64,000 bases of DNA from Phytophthora sp. 'mugwort' (Eukaryota; Oomycota; Peronosporomycetes; Peronosporales; Peronosporaceae), in NCBI GenBank assembly GCA_033558025.1, contig JAUCEF010000016.1, positions 3,410,001 through 3,474,000 of the forward strand. Direction: 5' to 3'. This document shows, in pieces, positions 44,401 through 54,600 of this stretch (its first letter is position 1; each line of letters opens with the position of its first letter). The translations under genes and the position numbers were made by a program. The notes below the pieces were generated by a model, which was not told the origin of the DNA, made no database searches, and was given only the letters and a program-made list of their open reading frames with translations.

Positions 44401-45275
44401 ACCCAAGACCCTGCGAGCCGCAAACACTGGGAATTGTCCAAGACCTTATTCGCTTAAAGATTTATCGGATATCTGACTTGTTTGAGCTTAGTGGATACCC
44501 GTCTCAAGCCGCCAAGCTATTCCAAGTCACCCGTGAGCATGGCCAGCCTGGGCGTGCTAACAGCGTGAGCTTCTGCGGATCTCTCTTAACTAAGATTGAC
44601 TCGCTGTTACGACCGTTGGCCAACATGCCCATGGGACCCCGCCCCAATCCACACTACGGCTGCGCACTCCATACTTGGAGCTTCAGTGGCTATGAAGTCG
44701 CTGATCTCACGGTGTCGTTAATACGCAAGCTCCTGGTTCAGTACAAGGTACCCGGCCTGCCAACGACTGCACTTGGCCTTGAACAGGCGCCTCCCGCAAA
44801 GGTATGGGGCAGGGACCTAAAGATGAACAAGCACGTACTACCAGTGAACGCGGACTTGCTGTACAGACTTCAGCACAACGCACTTTGGGTGGGCTTTAGG
44901 CTGCAGCACGTGCAAGGCGCTATGACTCGCTGCCATCATCGGTGTGGAGTCATTGAAACCGTCTCCCATCTCTTTTGGTGTTGTGACTTTGTGGCAGCCG
45001 TATGGGCGGAATGGCTTGAGGTGTTCCAACAGTGGTTTGAGTCTCCCATTGAGTGGGCGACTGTGGTCTACTTCGCGGACATCATGCCTACGCCCCGAGC
45101 CAAAAAGGACTTTGGTTACAGCCTCTTTGCGGTCTTCCATATAGTGAGAGTTGTGGTACTTCGCTGCCTATGGGCGCACCGCAATGACATCCGCTTCCAC
45201 GAGTATGAACCAAGTCTCATCGGCGTCAAGGCTCGGGTACACGCCCTAATTGACCTTCATGTTGCTGCCTTATGA
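41401..45275 (+). pseudogene. LINE ORF2: endonuclease, reverse transcriptase, zinc finger; frameshifted
   Basis: The endonuclease part (41401-42180) shows MIGLQETCF (catalytic Glu), VDDFNTV (the usual GDFN) and SSRLDYVMLS. The reverse transcriptase is open in 42373-43614 with RKAPEPDGLPLVYY, RPIILLNVDAKLGPKILAYR, GFVPGRDIRHA, LDFAKVFDSVVW, GRGVRQGDPLSP and the catalytic FADD at 43516-43527. The frame shifts at 43614 and continues as MELNKNKTVVLPFHPW, with stops at 43686 and 43813. The C-terminal frame 44478-45275 has a zinc-binding pattern CHHRCGVIETVSHLFWCC. The reverse transcriptase core itself is intact. Confidence 0.82.
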
Positions 45276-45367
45276 CAGGCAACCTTGGCACAAGCAATAA
45301 GACAGTCCTCGCAGGTGAGTAGGCAACTACACACATTATTGCGAGGACTGCCTGTGTCGGCACCCTT

Positions 45368-45589
45368 CGACGCCAATGGCCCAAGCGACCACGAGGCGGA
45401 AGCCCGTCAGTGGGACTCCTTACTCGCGGACATGTTGAACCACGACAGGGAAGAGACGTCCGGAGCGTTGGCGCCCTTCACGACTGCAGATCCAAGCGAT
45501 CGCGGGGTGGAAACCCGTCAGCGGGGCTCCTTTCCCACGGCCATGTTGAACCGTAGCCGGAAAGAGACGCCTGTGGCCCGAAGGTAAGG
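45368..45589. repeat. 117-bp tandem repeat at the LINE 3' end, two copies
   Basis: The copy at about 45368-45484 and the copy at about 45485-45589 share CCAAGCGA-CG-GG-GGAA-CCCGTCAG-GGG and CATGTTGAACC. In the open frame 45285-45587 they encode similar units (PSDHEAEARQWDSLLADMLN and PSDRGVETRQRGSFPTAMLN). Confidence 0.8.
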
Positions 45590-45600
45590 CCACAAGCTCA

Positions 45601-46159
45601 AGGCTTCATCCTGATGTCTTACAATCCGCCGCCGGCGTGCTCGGCCATTACTTGCTTCAGTCTCCACCACTTTCACGCCCATACGCCAAGTTCCCGGCTC
45701 CATTTGCCGATCGCTTAGCGGGCGTTGCCTTATGTCTGCTGTACCCGAAGGCGGTGTGGATTTTTGAACCCAAACGGGGCCCCACGTTGGCGGACAGGCG
45801 GGTGAAGAACGCGACACGCTACAGACGTTTATGCGTGTTATGGCACGCACGACATCACTGGACTACTCTTTGGATCGAGGTCTAGAGCGGCGCCACACTC
45901 CCGAGCCGCGCGTACTACCAGGCCTACAAGCCCATGAGACGACGACTGGAGGCTTTGTCCCTCTAGACCACGACCCGCATCTCTCCTACTGAAGTGCCCG
46001 GTCAAGCATTCTCAAGAACTACCGGGTCTAACCGTGCTTCCAGGTCTATAGCCCATGAGACGGCGCCCAGTAGCCCCCAAGACCACCAGTCCAGTCACAA
46101 GACCAGATATCCCAACCTTCGCGGCCAAACCCCAACCATCGTTTCAGAAAGGCCTGGTC
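45601..46159 (-). repeat. SINE-like body or LINE 3' tail with internal duplication
   Basis: On the minus strand this follows the tRNA-like head at 46235-46160. GCCCATGAGACG occurs at 45930 and at 46051 (spacing 121 bp), each preceded by GG-CTA-A(A)G and followed by a (T)CTAGACCACG- or CAAGACCACC-like phrase, so the body looks like two diverged copies of a 120-bp unit. There is no coding sequence. Confidence 0.4.
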
Positions 46160-46235
46160 GGCCCGGGGATTGAACCCTGGCCGCTTCCATCCGACATGGA
46201 TGCTTAACCAGCTGAGCAATCTGAGCTCAATAGAA
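46160..46235 (-). repeat. tRNA-derived SINE head
   Basis: On the minus strand, box A reads TTGCTCAGCTGGTTAAG (about 46220-46204) and box B reads GGTTCAATCCC (about 46176-46166), at tRNA spacing. The anticodon arm does not form a normal 7-base loop and the acceptor ends do not pair, so this is a tRNA-like promoter of a SINE and not a tRNA gene. Confidence 0.6.
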
Positions 46236-46559
46236 GTAGGTGGCTCACCATCACCTGGTTCATCGGGTTATACTTGGTTTTTGTATAGACCCCATTGGAA
46301 AGGTCCTGCAAATGTCCAACTAGGCCCAGAAACGTCTCGGGACGTCCACCAGTTTCCTCCTGGACACTAAAATGGGTCTTTCATGGTACCCACTTTCGAG
46401 AAAATGGACCTTTTTGGACGCCAATTGGATACTCCGTACCCAATTTGTGGGTCCACATGACCCAAATCGATCCCAAATAGCAAGTTGGGTAGCTAAGTAG
46501 GTTGCTTACTAGCCTTAAAGTGTAATGTAATTTTTGTTATTAATTCTAGGCTCGAGCGA

Positions 46560-46860
46560 CCCACGACGTTACAAGTGCGATCTCAGGCGGACGTGGATTT
46601 CCCCTTGGTGTACGTCACCTTATCCGAGCACTTCCACTCCTCAATCAGCCTGGAGATGTTGTCCTTGAACGATTTGTAGATGCCAACATCTCCAGCTTGC
46701 ACGTACGGCGTCAAGCTGCCGGGCACGATAACCTCTTGATCGCCTTCTCGGAGCACCGCTGCTTAACACGCTGCCCAATATGGGCTCGCATCGAGTCCCA
46801 CACGATGTACGGACCAGTTGTCTGGAGGACGGTAGGATAGTACCAGTCCAACCGGTTTAG
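46560..46860 (-). pseudogene. Pogo/Tigger-type DDE transposase fragment
   Basis: On the minus strand the fragment reads IVWDSMRAHIG (second acid region) near 46800-46770. After a frameshift near 46765 it continues VIVPGSLTPYVQAGDVGIYK (final acid) and SFKDNISRLIEEWKCSDKVT to about 46600. It is a short piece of a DDE_1 family transposase. No inverted ends were seen, and the rest of the gene is absent. From 46235 to 46560 there is nothing recognised. Confidence 0.65.
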
Positions 46861-47083
46861 GAGGAGGTCCTGGTCCACTCAAGCGCACTGCTGTGGCTAC
46901 AAACCATTCATTTTTAACCAGAACCAAAAACACGTAAATTTGAATTGACTGGTGCGAGAGCGTTCTATTGTTATACAACGCCCTTCCAGAAAGCGTTTTA
47001 TTTGATGGTTCTAATTAATGGGGGAGTACAAATCGGTATTTTACGTTAATTGAATGCAGCACTGGTGTTGCAGGGTGCTATGG

Positions 47084-47329
47084 TGTTCTGCCGCGTCGGC
47101 ATGCGGGCAGAATATGTGGAAGTCCAGAGTGGAGATGTACTCAAGTGCGTCGACAAACCAAGTGGGTATACACGAAAGGGGTCGGTCATAGAAGGATAGC
47201 ACGTAGCTATCCATGAAATAAATAGGAACGAGAGAAGCCTAGGAAAGCGTAGAAAGCATACGAGAAATTAAGACAGTTGGAAACTGCAAGCACTTCCAAA
47301 GCTCTTCGCTGTGAGGCGAGTCAGATCAA
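47084..47329 (+). repeat. 5' LTR of the internally deleted gypsy element
   Basis: It is the partner of 51065-51312. The shared end is GTCAGATCA; the sequences diverge immediately after it. The start is set at TGTTCTGCC, just after CTATGG. Confidence 0.7.
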
Positions 47330-47342
47330 AATTAACTTTAGT

Positions 47343-49398
47343 TCAGCGAGTTCGACTACAGCTGTCCTTACGCATGGAGACGTCAAGTCCGGTGGGATCA
47401 CCGCGCACGCCAACCGCGGCGGAAGGTCAAAGCATGGGAGAGGAGTTCCAAGAATTGCCGTCAGCGAGGGAGACAGATCCTCCTCGCTCGACGCGCGCGA
47501 CACGTTCGTCCGGTTCGTCTATAAAGTCTCAGTCACGACCTGGACGCGGGCCGTTTCGGTCGCTGTCGCCAACACGACGATCCGCTGCGGTGGCAGCCAG
47601 ACAAGGATTGAGTGAGCACCGCAGATCGGCGAAGGTGGCACATCTGCGCAAGTGTACTTAGACTCGTTACGCTCGCCTTCGCCTCGGGTGGAAGGCCGCC
47701 AGAATGAAGCCAGTTAGAGAGTACAACGGCTGGAACAGGCGCTGTTGGCACTGGCGGTGCTGGCAGAGCATCACCCCATGAACCTGGTGGTCCTGGTGGT
47801 GGTGGTTGAGACCCGCCACCTATTCCGGGCCAAGCTGAAGATGGCCGGCATTCGCCCGATGACGAGGAGATGCCGGGTGTCAGTGAACAAGGTCGCGTGG
47901 CAAACGCTCCGGCCTTGCCGAGACCACATCAGTACAAGGGACATATAATCGCAGAGAGTTCATGCGCGCGTACCAGACGTACTGAGCGCGTACGAGACGG
48001 CTTCTAATCGGCCGTATGCGTTGTCCGTAAAACACTGTATCGAGGCGCACACTGCTTCTATGAATTGGAAATTGTGGTCGCGGATGTGACGGAGGCGATG
48101 CTGGTACAGTATTTTCGCGAGGCTCGCGTACTTGAGAGCGAAGACGACTACATGGCCGTTATCAAGGACATGAAGGCCTTGAAGATGAATAATACAACCT
48201 TTCCGGACGCTGCTTCACGCGTGGAAAACTAATCGACGACATAGAGATTGTGCTGATTAAGTATAACGTGGCTCATGTATTTCGCGTCCAGGAGCCAAAG
48301 AAATTGGTCTCTTACCTAGTGACGGCATTGGCGTCACCAGCCTTTAAGCAGTCAGTACAACTAGAATTGACGCAAGAGAAGTACAAACCGTACAAGAAGG
48401 ATGTAGTCCGATTGCGAATTGGATACGTGAGTTGCTGTAGGACTTCATCATCTGGGGGGATCAACCCGGAGAAGCTACGGCTGACACAACGAAGGCGAAG
48501 GAACAAACCAAGGTTGGAAGCCAGTCATTTGCTGGGGCTGGTACCTCGAAGGGACCACGTAATGATCGTGGTCAGCAGAAGCAGCCAGCAACAAGCAAAG
48601 CGTCCGCGAGGGAAACCGTCAGGTCCTGCGGATGGTGCGACATCGGGAAAAGGATTCCGATCGACAGTAAATCCCTGCCTGAAATGCCAGTCGAAGGACC
48701 ATCGAGTCCAAGAATGTCAGCTGACGTCAGAAGGCGAGGCCAATGAACTAATTTCGGCGATGCGTGCGCAACATCCTGCACTTCGTCAGGGAGCAAAGGA
48801 AATGGCAAAGATCAGCGTGGTAATCCCACCGGCGGACGTTCATCAGACCCAAGAAACGGGTAAGCAGCCACTTGTGATCGTTGGTGACGATGGGTGTGTA
48901 AATGCGACGGTGGATGCGGTATCGGTGCTGACGGTGCTGATCGACTCGGAAACCGACGACTCCGTGGTCAGCGTAGGCGTTATTCGCGAGCTGGAACTGA
49001 GGGCAGTTTGGTCGTTAGCAACCGGTAAGCTGTCGTCATTTGGGGACAGAACGCTGTCTGTAAGTCGACGAGTTTTGTTTAATGAGCTGCTATTGGCAAC
49101 GTCGGCAGGCCCTCTGCGGTTGATAAATTTGCAGTGTTGGGTGTTCGTAGAAGATGAGACAAAATCTCTTGCCATCGGACGGCCAGTCGTGCAAAAGCAG
49201 GGCTACACGACCGAGGGGTTCCTCGTAAAAGCATTGCAAAAGAAACTGGAACAGGATTTAGGTTCAGCTGACAACGATATGGATACATCTAGTAGTATTC
49301 ACACTCTCGAGGGGATACCCGACACCGGATACGCCAGCGAGGATTCTGGTTATGGTGAGCATCTGCGCGAGGCAAAGCCAGCGATTGGTCGCATCTAA
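47343..49398 (+). pseudogene. Gag and protease of the internally deleted gypsy element
   Basis: Frames at 47343-47660 (Ser/Arg-rich N-terminus) and 47950-48240 (broken capsid part) lead to a 382-codon frame at 48250-49398. In that frame residues near 139-153 give a perfect CCHC knuckle (CLKCQSKDHRVQEC). A retropepsin-like domain follows with VLIDSETDDSVVS, in which the DSG/DTG glycine is Glu, a change expected to kill the enzyme. The C-terminus is acidic and Gly/Asp-rich. Confidence 0.65.
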
Positions 49399-49410
49399 CA
49401 ACTTCGAGAG

Positions 49411-50996
49411 TTGGTTCGATTGGCCTCAAGCCAGCAAGGCGCAAATACGTTGGCTAGAGACGACACGGATTTTCGTACCGCCACCCTGAAGCTGTCTAGC
49501 GGTGGCCCAAATGCCTCGTTAGAAGTACATAAAGCGTTGCAAGCAAGCATCGAAGATGCATATGGTCACGGGCTGCCGCCAACGGCTGCAAAGGAATTGC
49601 GGCGTATCGTTTTTCAAAACGAAAAAAATTGGTTTAGGCTGGAATTTGGTGGTGATCCTCCAGTGAAGGTTTCGCTGATGCACATGCGCTTAAAATCAGG
49701 TGTGCAACCTGCTAAGTGTCGAGCGCGGCGATATCCGCCATTGCATCGTGAGTTTTTGTAGCGTCACGTGGAAGAACTCGTCAAAGTTGGGCTGCTATAT
49801 GAAAATCGTCGCAGCCATCAGAGTGGATGGTACGAAGGTGCCCAGGCCGTTTGGCGAGGCAGTACATGCCACAACGAAGTGTTTAAATTGTGATTACTTG
49901 TGTATGCCGGAAAGTTCAAACAAAGGTGTTGTGTCCTAGTGTTGAAAGATGATAGGAGCGGATTTGTTGAGTTAGGGCCGTGCTGTGAAGCAAGCAGCAC
50001 TGAGGTGTTTATCGCATTGACCGATTGGCTCAAGCATATATGGTGTGGTCAACAACTGGGTTTCAGATCACGTAGCCATTACAAGAACGCGTAGATCGAG
50101 TTGCTGAGGGAAAAATACTGGGAGCTCAGTACCACTTCGTCATTGCCTACAAGCCGTGGGCGAACGGAACAGCGGAAGTGGTAACCAGGCTGGTCCTGCG
50201 GTGCATAAAAGACGTTATGAGTGAACAGCGGCTGGCAATCAGTCAGTGGCACGAGGTCTTGGCGATGGTTCAGATGGCTTTAAACCAGCTGCCGGCCGAC
50301 CGATTTGGTGGCGAACCACCCGTGACCGCAATCACTGCACTCCCTGCTCAGACACCCGTTGGCGTTCTAGTGCGTCCGCAAACCCAATAATTAATGAGTC
50401 TGGACTAGGCTGCTCAGAAGCAAAGGCAACTCTAGTCGAGATTCAGGAGGCCTGACCAACGTGCACAAAAATCTGACCGAATAAGTTAAAAGCGGGGGAA
50501 GCAAATTCGAAAACGCCAGGCGGCGGGATCGGGTGTTGTGCTGGTCAAGTTTGCCCTGTGTGATTTCGTGCTCGTTGGTCAAGTGCTGTCTCGCGCAAAC
50601 AAATCGAACATCCTGAATGACTACACTTTTGAGGTGCAAAATTATTCACGTGTCCCGGATGGAATTATATGCTGAAGCTGGCCGTGAGGTGACCGAAGAC
50701 CTCGTCGAGCACATCATACACGGTGAGGCCGGTCATTTGGTTGAACGATTCATCGAATGTCGTTTGGGCGAGAGCTACGCGACTGGGAGATCAAAGTCAA
50801 GTGGTTTGGTCTAGATGAACTTGAGGCTTCATGGGAGCCTGCTCGTATTATGCTTGAAGACCACCCTCGGCTGGATGAAAAGTTCGTCGAGGAGCACCAG
50901 AATGATACGATGGGGCAGGCAATGGCGAAAACCCTACATATTGCTGGTGCAGGGCAAGTTGCTGGACGACCTCGAGGTCCAGCGAGCCTTCCGTAA
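49411..50996 (+). pseudogene. Pol remnant: integrase tail and chromodomain
   Basis: After a Gln/Leu-rich piece (49411-49761), which still reads like the pre-RT linker with VSLMHMRLKSGVQPAKCRAR, the reverse transcriptase is missing. An integrase C-terminal piece is at 50178-50390 (QMALNQLPADRFGGEPPVTA), and a chromodomain at 50640-50900 reads VTEDLVEHIIHGEAGHLVE, then in the next frame WEIKVKWFGLDELEASWEPA. A frameshift at about 50760-50780 divides the chromodomain. Confidence 0.65.
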
Positions 50997-51064
50997 AACG
51001 GACACGTCTATAAGAAGGCCCATCAAATTTCGTCTGGTTTCCTTGCCCTTTTTTGGGGAGGGTG

Positions 51065-51312
51065 TGTTCTGCCGCGACGGCATGCGGATAAGGTTTGTGG
51101 AAGTCCAGAGTGGGGATGTATACAAGTGCGTCGACGAAACCAAGTGGGTATACACCCAAGGGGTCGGCCATAGAAGGATAGCACGTAGCTATCCATTGAA
51201 GAAATAGGAACGAGAGACAGGAAAAGCGTAAAAAGCATAAGAGAAACGAAGACAGTTGGAAACTGGCACAAGCACTTCTAGACCTCTTCGCTGTGAGGAC
51301 GACGTCAGATCA
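51065..51312 (+). repeat. 3' LTR of the internally deleted gypsy element
   Basis: It repeats 47084-47329 with small differences (roughly nine in ten bases equal by eye). A purine tract precedes it at about 51053-51062. Confidence 0.7.
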
Positions 51313-51571
51313 TAGAGTGCACTTCAGTCTTCATCTAGTATTAATAACCTAACACTAGTAGCACTGCAGAGCAGCAGGCTGTAGATTAACCGAGTAGGTT
51401 ACATGCAACACTTGGGATTAAGGTGTGCTTCCCCTCGGCTCATTTAAATGTGGGTAATCGTACAGTCCCCACCCTCGCGAGAATGGCTACTTCCTCTCTC
51501 GCCACTTATAATGAAGATACCAGCGAATATTACCTTATCGCAGAATGCCACGCGTTTCGTTAGTATGGTGC

Positions 51572-51969
51572 TGCAGCGGGGCTGCGTAGCGTAATGCGTC
51601 AGAGGAAGACGTATGACTCCCCGAGTCTTAGCTGTGGTTATCGTAACCCCTAAGGTCTCCGTAGAGGCTTAGATCACTCTAGTTGTACCACTAGAGACTC
51701 AAAGAGTCAGTATTTCTAAACCTAGGGCAGTACTCTCTTTAATGATAAAACTGAACTGTTATTTGTTTGCTTATCTGCGGCAAAGCCGCCTGTGGTGTAA
51801 ATGTATGACTCTAACTATCTACCATAGTTTAACCTAGTCAGATGCATATCGAGTGGCCCTGTGGCCACGTACTGAAATCCCGTTAATCCAAGTGGTACCA
51901 AGTACCACTTTCTACAAGGTGACTCGTAGCACGGCTACACTCGTGTTACCTTCGTGTAACCCCGTTACA
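51572..51969 (-). repeat. Solo LTR of the left-edge gypsy family
   Basis: The 398-bp block matches 3132-3533 from the first to the last base, in the same orientation, with TG...CA ends. Neither side continues into gypsy internal sequence. The flanks are GGTGC before (51567-51571) and GGCGC after (51970-51974), a 5-bp target duplication with one change, so it probably arose by LTR-LTR recombination of a full insertion. Confidence 0.85.
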
Positions 51970-51974
51970 GGCGC

Positions 51975-52936
51975 TATGTGCTCTTGGTGTGCACCCCGTA
52001 CGCGTTATGTGATTTCACATCATCTGTGTTTTTTCTGTCTGTTTTGCTGGTTCTGCCCAGAATATAACGCGCTCATGCCCAGTCCGATACGGTCTCGCAC
52101 ACCATTCGTGAGATATTCCGTGCATTGGTTTGGATAACCTATACCATATGCGGTATGTATCACCTAAAGAAGAGACCATTCCGTGAAAAGAAAATCCGAA
52201 TCACAGTCCTTCAAAGGCGTCAATTCCGCTAAATCCTTTTGCACTGTGTTTGTTTCGGCGAGAGGGTGAAAGCGCTATGTCTTAGTCTAACGGCTCCGTT
52301 TATGCAGAACTAAGATGCACAACGCCATACGGCTGGTATATGTCACTTTCATGTGGCGCAAAGGTTTGAAGCCAACCCAAACACGAGCTCCATGAGTCGA
52401 GCGTCGAAAGAGCTACCCTAACGAAAAGCTTGCTTTAAAATTGCTTTCATTGAAATAGTTGCCGAGGAGAAATGATGAAGGAGGCAAAATGCGGCCTTCA
52501 GCCACTTCTCTTCTGAACGCTTACATCCTATATTAATGTTAGGATATGGTTAGGGCATCGCCTGCTTCACATTACCCTCGACGCCAGTGGGATCCACTTC
52601 GCAGAGAGCGAGCTAAAAAGAACAGAAACACGAACACACCACGATTGTAGTTGTCGAGCTGTTGCAGCCACCTCATGTACCTCATCCGGAGTCGTTTGGG
52701 CGAAATTGTCTTTGACAGTAATGGGATAAGCTTTACCTTTAGGGTTCATTAGCTTTAACCGGGTTGGTAGCATCAAGTGTTTAGGAGGGCGTGGGTGGAG
52801 TTTTGGAGTGCTAAACAGGGGTGGGATGGGGAGGGGTGGGTGATAAGTATTTCGGCATTCGAGTGTATTTATGGGCACGATGTTCTGATACCGTTATATT
52901 CTACTTGGGACAAGCCATCTTGAGACACTTTACGGT
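51975..52936. other. No gene recognised
   Basis: Only small frames are present. At 52760-52850 there is a G-rich stretch (GTGGGATGGGGAGGGGTGGG). The interval ends at the left arm of a long palindrome. Confidence 0.4.
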
Positions 52937-53017
52937 GAAGTGGCTCGACGAAGACGTCTATGATCGGTCGAGGAGGATCTCCTCGACCGATCATAGACGT
53001 CTTCGTCGAGCCACTTC
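52937..53017. repeat. Perfect 81-bp palindrome with 39-bp arms
   Basis: GAAGTGGCTCGACGAAG at 52937 is mirrored without a mismatch by CTTCGTCGAGCCACTTC ending at 53017, with GAT in the middle. The right arm is continuous with the coding-like relic at 53018-53630. The left arm is an exact inverted copy. Confidence 0.95.
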
Positions 53018-53631
53018 CTGTCGAGCTTGCGTTATTCACGCATGGCGCGTAACGCCGAGCCGGAGTCCCCGCGAGAATATTCCGAGGTCTTGTGGTCTTG
53101 CCGCCATCTTCCATACACCAGGAAGCCTCGCTCAGGCGCTCTTCCTGTTCCATGTCTTCCCTATCCTGTAGCCCAACTTCATAGCACTCACGGACCACTT
53201 ACCAGTGCGTTCTCTTCAGCGATGTGTCATACTGGTGCCATACGTGACTGAAGTTGCTCACCGTGCCTACCACACACGCCGCCAACGCGGCATCGCGGTG
53301 CGTCGTGGTCCCTTCCTATACAATCACGTCTCCCGTCCTCACAAGTATCCATCCACTGCCAACATCAGCAAAAGTACGCCAAGCCTATCACGAACAGCCA
53401 CTTGGTTGCTTCGTAAATGTACAACACGATGTAGGCATTCACCACACAGCAAAGTCGCCGTCGTTCACGGCATGTTTACGGTCCAGCGCAGCGGGTCTAC
53501 AGTCCTCTTGTACTCCGCATGTAGTCCCTCGTAGTACTTATTCAGCGAGATCCAACTGTTCTCCAGAGTGTCGGGCAGGAACACGCACAGGTAGACACGG
53601 AAGGCGTCGAGCCACTTGTAGACCAGCAGTC
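53018..53631 (-). pseudogene. Unrecognised protein relic with one hydrophobic span
   Basis: On the minus strand, with about four single-base shifts, the sequence reads as one protein. It begins KWLDAFRVYLCVFLPDTLEN near 53620, has NMP and DGDFAVW near 53470-53440, a hydrophobic LYIYEATKWLFVIGLA near 53420-53370, and a hydrophilic C-terminal part with NFSHVWHQYDTSLKRTHW near 53250. The quality of these stretches suggests a real ancestral gene, but I do not recognise the family. It lies between the RT stub of a gypsy relic and the palindrome. Confidence 0.4.
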
Positions 53632-54600
53632 CTAAACTCCCTTCGAGCTACCGTCGTGCCTCCAAACGGATGCCGGTTCTGGATCATTAACACGGGGCGC
53701 TCTCTTAGGCGGACGGATCAGTCCCAACTCCTCGTACTGATTAATTTCCGCCCCCGTGGCTTCTTCTTCTTCTTCTTCTAATGAGACACGGCGTGGCTGT
53801 TGCTCTCTCGAAACACTGTCCCCAGTATCAATCTTGAAGTGCAGCAGCTCCGGCCGACCCGGTTGCTTTGAGACCTCCACGAACATGCTCCGAAAGCCAT
53901 GCAACTCGGCCTGGAACAACCGCTTCTGTTCTTCCGACAACTTTATCCCGAGAAATAGGCCAATAACTCGTCAACTTTGTTATGCGACGCGTTGACCTTC
54001 TCGTCGACGGTCTCTTTTCGTTCCTCGGCCACCGACGCGGTCGATGCGGCCCTCACTAGCTCCCACGGTTTTGCCGACAGCCCAGTCGCTTCTTCCGCTT
54101 GAAGCGACCGTTTAAAGTCGCATTCCCCTTCCGGGACTACGCCTCGGCAGACACGACGGTGCCCTTCCGAACCCAGCAACTCGCTCGTAGACGCGTTGGA
54201 TATCTCCTCGACGGCTTCTCCGTCCTCGACCGTGCTGAGCGAGTGAGCGGCACACCGAATAGGAGGCAAGCCTAAAGAGCATTCTACGAGAATCGTAGCG
54301 CCCTCCGGGACGTCTCCCACTACATTGTCGTCACTAGCGCCTGTCCCGAGGCGGAAGATGGATTGCCGCCGACATAGTAGCCGTATATGTTTTATTGTAC
54401 TATCGTGACCCTTGAGGAGAAATACCTCTCCAGAGCCTTCGAGTAACATCGTCCGCTATTCCACGTCAATTACGGCCTTGAATGCACTCAAAGCGTCCAC
54501 TCCTAAGATAGCATCGACATAAAGACAATCAGCAACTAGCACATGGAGCCTGGCTTCTGCCGCCCCCAGACGTTTAGGTAGACATATTCATACCCGAATG
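53632..54600 (-). pseudogene. Gypsy protease end and start of reverse transcriptase
   Basis: On the minus strand the protease end AILGVDALSAFKAVIDVE lies at about 54510-54450. The linker (54449-53943) includes EGATILVECSLGLPPIRCAA and an acidic tail. The RT entry LFQAELHGFRSMFVEVSKQP is followed by QYEELGLIRPPKRAP at 53940-53632, which then breaks off. The order fits a gypsy pol, with a stop between protease and linker. It belongs with the gag on both sides of the pogo insertion upstream. Confidence 0.7.

Larger units (their letters stand above)
39129..45600 (+). mobile_element. Non-LTR retrotransposon (LINE, L1/Tx1-like), nearly full length
   Basis: Two coding regions are in tandem on the plus strand. 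ORF1 (about 39129-41357) comes first. ORF2 (41401-45275) has an apurinic-type endonuclease, a reverse transcriptase and a C-terminal zinc finger. There are no LTRs. Both coding regions carry frameshifts and stops. The 3' part contains a 117-bp tandem repeat. The LINE starts directly behind a gypsy gag relic. The exact ends and any target duplication were not found. Confidence 0.8.
47084..51312 (+). mobile_element. Internally deleted gypsy element with both LTRs
   Basis: A 246-bp block at 47084-47329 recurs at 51065-51312 in the same orientation. Both start TGTTCTGCCGCG and share GTGGAAGTCCAGAGTGG and CTTCGCTGTGAG. The second is preceded by the purine tract GGGGAGGG, the expected plus-strand primer. 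Between them lie gag with a CCHC knuckle, a protease, a short integrase C-terminal piece and a chromodomain. Reverse transcriptase and RNase H are missing, so about 2.5 kb or more was lost. No target duplication is evident (TATGG against TAGAG). Confidence 0.8.

Noticed and set aside
46160..46235. A tRNA gene on the minus strand
   Set aside because: Box A and box B are good, but the anticodon loop is not seven bases and the acceptor ends do not pair, so it is kept as a SINE head.
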